A stretch of DNA of 64,000 bases from Aspergillus flavus. Its lineage: Eukaryota; Ascomycota; Eurotiomycetes; Eurotiales; Aspergillaceae. This document shows positions 58,632 to 64,000 of the stretch, in pieces. The position numbers and the translations under genes are program-made. The stretch spans positions 3,906,001 to 3,970,000 of the forward strand of contig NC_092408.1 of the NCBI RefSeq assembly GCF_009017415.1. Direction: 5' to 3'. The notes under the pieces were generated by a model, which was not told where the DNA came from, did not search any database, and saw only the letters and a program-made list of their open reading frames with translations. Positions within the stretch are counted from its first letter, which is position 1. Every line of letters begins with the position of its first letter.

Positions 58632-61600
58632 TTACGATGATTGCAAGAATTGAGACGGAATGGTGCCGCCGCCGGTGGAATCAAGATTGTCGGTGTGTCC
58701 GTCGTACTGTTCATTAAGGAGGACTTCGAGCATGTCGAATTCGCCCACCATCGGTCCTGTGCCCCCTAGACCCTGATCCACCAGGGTGGAGCTGTTGAAG
58801 AATTGATCGAGCGGCAGGGCAAACCAGTCCGGCAGGGCGCCAGAGTCCTGCATCGACTGCGATGGAACGTTCGAGCCGTCCAGGTCCCCTGCGGGGGGCG
58901 TTGCATTCGGGTCATAGTAGTTGTGGTACACGGATGGCGGTGGGGGCATGAATGAAACGTTAATATTGGACGAGTTGATCGGCTGTGCCGGGATTCCAGC
59001 CAGTGGGTCATGCACCGAAGTCATTGGAGTGCCGGTCGAGTGACCATTACTGTCGACATAGCTCAGATTCTGTGTCGTGTTTTGCCCTGGTGTCCAGCCA
59101 TTGCTCGTGCCGTCTCGGCGGTTTTCACGCGCACGGGGTGATTGGGGTCGGGAGGTTGGTGCAGACGCGCGGTCGTGCTCGACGTCGTTGCCACGATCCA
59201 TCGGTGCGAATCGCAAGAATCGGGTACGAATGCTGGTCGTGAGCAGCTCTAGCAGTCGGGCAATGGCGTGACTCAGGTGGACATCGTCTACCACATGCGT
59301 CCGTAGTGCTTCCACGGTTCGGTCCTGGAGGTCCAAGGAAACGCGAACGTCATCTTCTCTCGCACCGAGAGTGAATGTCTATCTCGTTAGTCCAGATGAG
59401 AAAACTCCTGTAAATGGTAGACATACCTTAAGAATGAAGATCATTCCGGACAGAATTCGAAAGTAGGTTCGAACAGGTGCGTGCTTGAGGTGATCTCCAG
59501 GAATAAGCTCCTCCAGTACGGTCTGTAGAATCCTGCGTGACGCGTCGACAACCTCTTGAATATACTGTTCATTGACACGGTACAACTCCATGAGCACGTT
59601 GAACCAGCTGTTAGCTGAAGTTGCCCCAGACCCTGGCCTTGCACTCTGGGTGGCTTCGTTCGACATGGTCGTCCACCGATCAACTACAGCTTGTAGAGCC
59701 AAAGAATTGACATATAACCCTGAACGATGTCAGTTTTCAGCACAGCGTGGGTTAAAAGAGCAACTTACGAGTATATTCATACTCAATCATCAAGAGCATT
59801 CTCATCGGAGGCGCAACTGAGATTGTCAGCGTTGACCAATGAGCCAGATAATAGCAACTTACGATCAAGTGTGTCAATGTTCTGTCGCCATTCCCGCAAG
59901 AATGGCTGGAATCTGTCAATTTGATCTCGATATCGACCACTGCGGATCAACTCTGATGTTTGTTCGTTGGACGCGAATAGTAACTGGTTACTCTGATACA
60001 TAATCTTCGTAATTCCAATCCAACAATCGTGCATTTTGTCGATGTTCGCATCACCGCCTTTAACGTTGGCTACATTCGTCGGCTGGATGTCATTGGCATA
60101 TTGTGGGAGAGGAAGCATCGATGGAATACCAATGCGGCCACTGCTCTGCGTGTTGTACACAAGGATGAGGCGACGAAGCCGCCGCTTCCGTGTGTGCTCA
60201 ACCGGATATTCGCTCGCCGCCTTCGCATCGTTCTTTTGATCGAACACTCCCAGCTCGAATGCTAAGGCTTGTGCTGTGCTAAGTAGCATCCAAGACATTC
60301 GATCGGACCGCCAGGCAGGTTCCAGCCACTTCTGAAAAGCAAGTCGGCCTTCTGCAGAGGCATTCGGGTTACGGTTGAGGATATTGTCGGGGTCCATTTC
60401 TGAATCCTTTTCGGGCCGAGTCTGACCTTGGGCATCCAAGTCCAGTAGTGTGTTCTCGTCGTCACCCGGAGGGAAATGTAAATTTCGCGGGTGCCAGTCT
60501 GTTAGGACCAATAGAGCTTCTATGGTTCCCAGCGATCGCAGATTGCCCTTGAGATTCACTTTCGCCGATGTGGGTGCTAGGTCGAACGAACGCGGTTTAC
60601 TGATTCCCATACTATCCCCACCGAACTTTTCTTGACCCCAAAAGAGACGCTCGATCATTCCACGTAGATACGACCAGAGCCGGTCATGGATGTAAAAGGA
60701 ACGGGTATATGCTCCGTCTCCCTTGGGTTTCATGTGCCGTGATGCTGTTGTAAGAATCGTAACGGCTAGCACGGGCTCGTCAGTGAGCAAAGTACGATGT
60801 GTAGAATGATGAGAGAAATCAGGAATGACGATAGGGCTTAAATGAGCAAGATGTTTGTAGTAGCTATCCAAGTCAGTGAGTTATACTTTGAAAGAAAGGA
60901 AATAACATACTATGCAACATAAGCCATGGCTTCCTCAACTGAAAGCCAGCCAGCACGAACGAAACGCAATCGTGACCAAGCTTTGACAGCATCCGCAAAG
61001 CCTGGGTCTTGAAGACCTTCCGAAGGACCTGACTGGCCACGGCCATCAGAGGTTTGATGATCGATCGAGCTCGATCCAGTCGTTGGGAAATAGTTATTCA
61101 TCTGCATTCCAGACCGGGCTGGTCTCGAGAACGAGCCTCCTGCACTTCGGGGGGTGCCAGCCTGGGTAAGAGGAGACATGGGTGAGTTGAAAGACGAGAC
61201 AGACTGCCGGGCTGCATAACGATTTTCAAGGCTTTGGCGATTGAGATCTTCCGTCCGTCCTGCAGCCTCGGACAACAGATGTAACGCATCATGGCTGTTA
61301 CTGATTGCAGGTGACAGCAGCTCGACCGCGGTACGATTCATCATGGTTTGCCCGCCATCAAGACCATAACTGGTTGTTCGGTCCCCCAAAGGATACACCA
61401 GTCGGGTATTCCGTGCATCGGGGAAGTGTGTCGTAGACGAAGGGGTGTTTGGCGTGAACCGATGGTTGGTGGTGGCGGTAGTAGTAGTAGTAGTTGGCTG
61501 GGGTACCTGAGTGGTAGTCGTGGGTGATCGCTCGGCCGACCACTTCTGCTGCGGAATGGCACTATTGCTCTCAAACGACGCCGGTTCAGGCTGTGCATAG

Positions 61601-62029
61601 GACGACGATCCATCACTAGGAGAACCATTGGATGCAGGATCCCCGATCATCATTCTCTTATCACGTCGGAGTACGCCATCTACGGTCTCCTCGACTTCCG
61701 AGGGTTTGCGCTTGCGCCGGGTGGCGGAGAACTCGCAGCGCTTGCTTTCGCGACGACATCGTACACAGGGAGGAGGACGGGGATTATCGACACCTACGAC
61801 GCTCGTCAGCGGTCATAATCCTACCGAATTAAGGTACTAGGGGGCATCGTATGATGGCGATGTGAGGACTGCGCTTACTGCCAAGATCACACTTCACCTT
61901 GCGTTTCCGACAAGGGTCGCATGCCTGATAACCGCGGCGATGCTGGGCTTGGGGCGACGGGGACTTCTGATTCTGGCTGTTTTGGGTATAGAGACCGGTG
62001 TCAGGTTGTGCATTGCTTGCTGCCATCAT
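58632..62029 (-). CDS. Zn2Cys6 transcription factor, Aro80/ARCA-like
   Basis: Fungal binuclear zinc-cluster regulator, nuclear. Six exons: 61879-62029, 60911-61793, 59863-60863, 59769-59816 (a 48-nt micro-exon), 59427-59719 and 58632-59378, 1040 residues. The cluster is C37-x2-C40-x6-C47-x12-C60-x2-C63-x6-C70 (YQACDPCRKRKVKC, then PPPCVRCRRESKRCEF) and the first intron falls inside the x12 loop. A basic linker (ATRRKRK) and a long Ser/Thr/Gly-rich region follow; the middle-homology-type domain lies at about 320-800 (MAYVAYYYKHLAHLSPIVIPDF, LTDWHPRNLHFPP); the C-terminus is Asn/Pro/Ser-rich and acidic, likely for activation. The long loop and CDLGSVDNP-type linker are typical of Aro80/ARCA-like regulators of amino-acid catabolism; the exact orthologue is unsure. 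Start: two adjacent ATGs at 62029/62026. Confidence 0.85.
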
Positions 62030-62791
62030 GTTCTCCAATCCTCCAGCAGTGCCGCCCTTTGCCGGCGCACAAAGTGGATTATGGTCAGGTTGGGGGTTGG
62101 AGAAAGCCGATGCAAAGCGAGCGCTCCGTGAGAAAGCGGTGGGGTTAGCGGGTATTTATCAGGCACGATAGCACGCCTTCTCTCTCTCCCATGGGATTGG
62201 AATTCCCTCTGTATTCGCACAACAAAGAACGGGGTGGTTCACCTTCAAACCATCACAAGAGTCAGTCAGACCGACAAGTTTGCAATTGGGAATGGATTTT
62301 GGAAGAAATCACCGTATCCACGGAAAGTCGATAAATGGGGAAGGAAATGCGGGGTAGCCGAACGTCAAATTTAATTATATTTGCAATGAATTCCCTGAAC
62401 AGTGATATCTGTTATCAATAGTAATCCCCATTAGACTCGACACTAATGGTCTATTCCCGGTCGGTTCGCATTCCCGCCAGTCGTTATTTTATTTTTCTTG
62501 GTTCGTTCATCCCAATTGTATGTCTAGTTGAAAATACAAGAAGAGAGAGAAAAAAAAATAGACAGCAAATCAACAGAAAAATATACGTAGTGGTACAGAT
62601 GCATAAAACATGGATATCACCCGTCACAAATGCTACATATGCAAAATAGATTCCACCCATATCGTAATGAGACAAGATAAAGAAAAAGGAAAAATAAATT
62701 AATAAAAATAAATCACGGCGGAGACGCCACGGGTCAGCAAGATAAGCCCCCTATAAGCAGATCCAAATCACCACGAGGGACTGGACCGGGA
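62030..62791. other. Intergenic region upstream of the Zn2Cys6 regulator
   Basis: About 760 bases with the regulator's promoter and the 3' flank of the Vps38-like gene (both minus strand). The minus frame continues upstream of the regulator's ATG only from a TTG. A-rich stretch at about 62530-62580. Nothing else seen. Confidence 0.5.
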
Positions 62792-64000
62792 TTAGGCCAC
62801 CTGGGAGGCAGACGTCGTGTTCAAGACAGGGATACTCTTTTTCCCCTTGTCAAGCGCGACGTCCCCATTGGACTTCACCAACGAACTCATCATTTTCCGG
62901 GGTAAGTTGGATTCGCTGTATGCAACGCTGTCTTCGCTCCCGCGTCTCGACATACTGGGGGTCAACCGGCCCGGTAGCAGGCCTCGAATTCCCCCAGCCT
63001 TCCGTGCGGGGATTTCTGCAGTCCCTGCAGTCAGAACGTACAGCAGATACTTCAAGTTGGGGAGCGTGTGTCGGATGTCAAGCACTCGTACGCCCTGCTT
63101 ATTCAGGAGGAATTCGATGTTTTTGTTCAGTAAAAACACCCCATATTCGAACCGGTAATGGACGTTGACCGGATACAGTGGATACGTCCGTTGTGGGAGT
63201 GAGACTGACACCGGGTCCTGGATCTGCGAGTTGGAGAGATACGGATTTATCGGATAAGGCATGGACACGGACAGATAGAAGGACAGTAGATAAACCAAAT
63301 GTGCAGTGTATCCCAGTGCGGCCGCAACAGCGTCCCGATGAATATCCGTGAAGTTCGAGTTCGGCAAGGCAATGCCCGCGATTGTAAACGCGAGCGGTTT
63401 GTCAGGGATCGGCTCTATGGGATAGATGGCTAGTAGATCCTCTGATATGCGTCGGATTTGGCCCTTGGTGTCCTCTGTCTCTTTTTCCAATAATTTAGCG
63501 CTGGAGTGCAGCTTCTCCTGCGCATCGGGAAGATGACTACGAGCTCTTTCTTGCGTCTGGCGCCCACGCGCCATAGCCTCCCTCCTCGCGCGTAAACTAG
63601 CGATCAGTTCTTCCTTACGTTTGCTAGTCAGGCGAAGTTGTTTCCTCTCAGACACAACCGCCTGTTTCGTCAGGGCCACTCTATCCCGGGCTCGCGAAAC
63701 CTCGCTGGTAACGGCCAAAGCTTTCTGATTTCTCTCCAGAATTGAGCTTATTTGAGCTTCTAGCTTTTCCCTAGTGATCAGTGCGTCTTGAATGCACTCA
63801 TCCAGGTTTGCCAGCCGCATCAGCGCGTCGTAGGACGAAGTCGGCAGCGCATTCCTATCGGAAGCTTTGGATGGTTTCGCAGGCAGAGGCACCCAAACCG
63901 GTGGAAGATCCGTCAGATTCCCATAGACGCCGTCCGCAAAATGGAAAAGAATAGAATTGGACGGTAACGGCTGGTGGAAGCTATCCAACGACTTTCCCAG
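62792..64000 (-). CDS. Vps38/UVRAG/Atg14-like PI3-kinase complex subunit, 5' end outside window
   Basis: UV-radiation-resistance/autophagy-subunit-14 family, accessory subunit of the Vps34-Vps15-Atg6 phosphatidylinositol 3-kinase at endosomes, vacuole or autophagosome sites. The frame is open to the right edge, so the N-terminus is missing; the first in-window codons read LGKSLDSFHQPLPSNSILFHFADGVY, the likely end of a C2-type domain. A coiled coil follows (about 75-190 of the visible part: ITREKLEAQISSILERNQKAL..), then the BARA-like globular domain with AFTIAGIALPN, AALGYTAHLVYLLSFYL, YPINPYLSNSQI, YGVFLLNKNIEFLLN and LPNLKYLLYVL. A Ser/Arg-rich tail ends the protein. The visible part is one exon of about 400 codons. 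Vps38/UVRAG versus Atg14 cannot be fully separated; the BARA-like half favours Vps38/UVRAG. Confidence 0.85.
   Translation of the reverse strand: MGKSLDSFHQPLPSNSILFHFADGVYGNLTDLPPVWVPLPAKPSKASDRNALPTSSYDALMRLANLDECIQDALITREKLEAQISSILERNQKALAVTSEVSRARDRVALTKQAVVSERKQLRLTSKRKEELIASLRARREAMARGRQTQERARSHLPDAQEKLHSSAKLLEKETEDTKGQIRRISEDLLAIYPIEPIPDKPLAFTIAGIALPNSNFTDIHRDAVAAALGYTAHLVYLLSFYLSVSMPYPINPYLSNSQIQDPVSVSLPQRTYPLYPVNVHYRFEYGVFLLNKNIEFLLNKQGVRVLDIRHTLPNLKYLLYVLTAGTAEIPARKAGGIRGLLPGRLTPSMSRRGSEDSVAYSESNLPRKMMSSLVKSNGDVALDKGKKSIPVLNTTSASQVA

Overview
The window is nuclear DNA of a filamentous ascomycete, almost certainly Aspergillus. Genes are split by short introns (about 50-120 nt, GT..AG, CTAAC/CTGAC-like branch points), both strands carry well-spaced single genes, and several products are typical of Aspergillus (PalH, Alg2, Kcs1, Vps38/UVRAG-like, spherulin-4, MCH1-type transporter). 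The 404-residue aspartic protease at 56047-57431 agrees, as far as I recall, with aspergillopepsin of the A. oryzae/A. flavus group, so section Flavi is my best guess. All coding models below were rebuilt by hand from splice sites, and the complete ones have lengths divisible by three.

Layout. 1-7.2 kb: a secreted agmatinase (cut by the left edge), a MATE transporter and a divergent MFS transporter, possibly one small amine-handling/efflux neighbourhood. 8.2-10.3 kb: a tiny zinc-finger protein and an F-box/ankyrin protein. 10.3-16.9 kb: a gene-poor island holding decayed genes (an AMP-dependent ligase, probably an MFS transporter, other scraps). 16.9-34.8 kb: a conserved housekeeping block: kinesin, Alg2 mannosyltransferase, Eme1-type endonuclease subunit, MCH1-like transporter and Kcs1 inositol polyphosphate kinase. 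34.8-40.1 kb: about 5 kb with no supportable gene. 40.1-47.8 kb: PLAC8 protein, PalH pH sensor (with its first exon recovered), F-box protein. 47.8-56 kb: a spherulin-4/GH135-like secreted protein inside a second decayed zone with an SDR pseudogene, a repeat pair and a poly-T-ended insertion candidate. 56-64 kb: the aspartic protease, a Zn2Cys6 regulator and a Vps38/UVRAG-like autophagy protein cut by the right edge.

There is no obvious new multi-gene system. The most unusual signals are a 9-mer palindrome-centre motif (TACTCCGTA/TACGGAGTA) present seven times only in non-coding DNA, a poly-T-ended segment flanked by a short direct repeat, an in-frame 51-nt intron in the kinesin, and abrupt synonymous strand-composition switches inside alg2, eme1 and the MFS gene.
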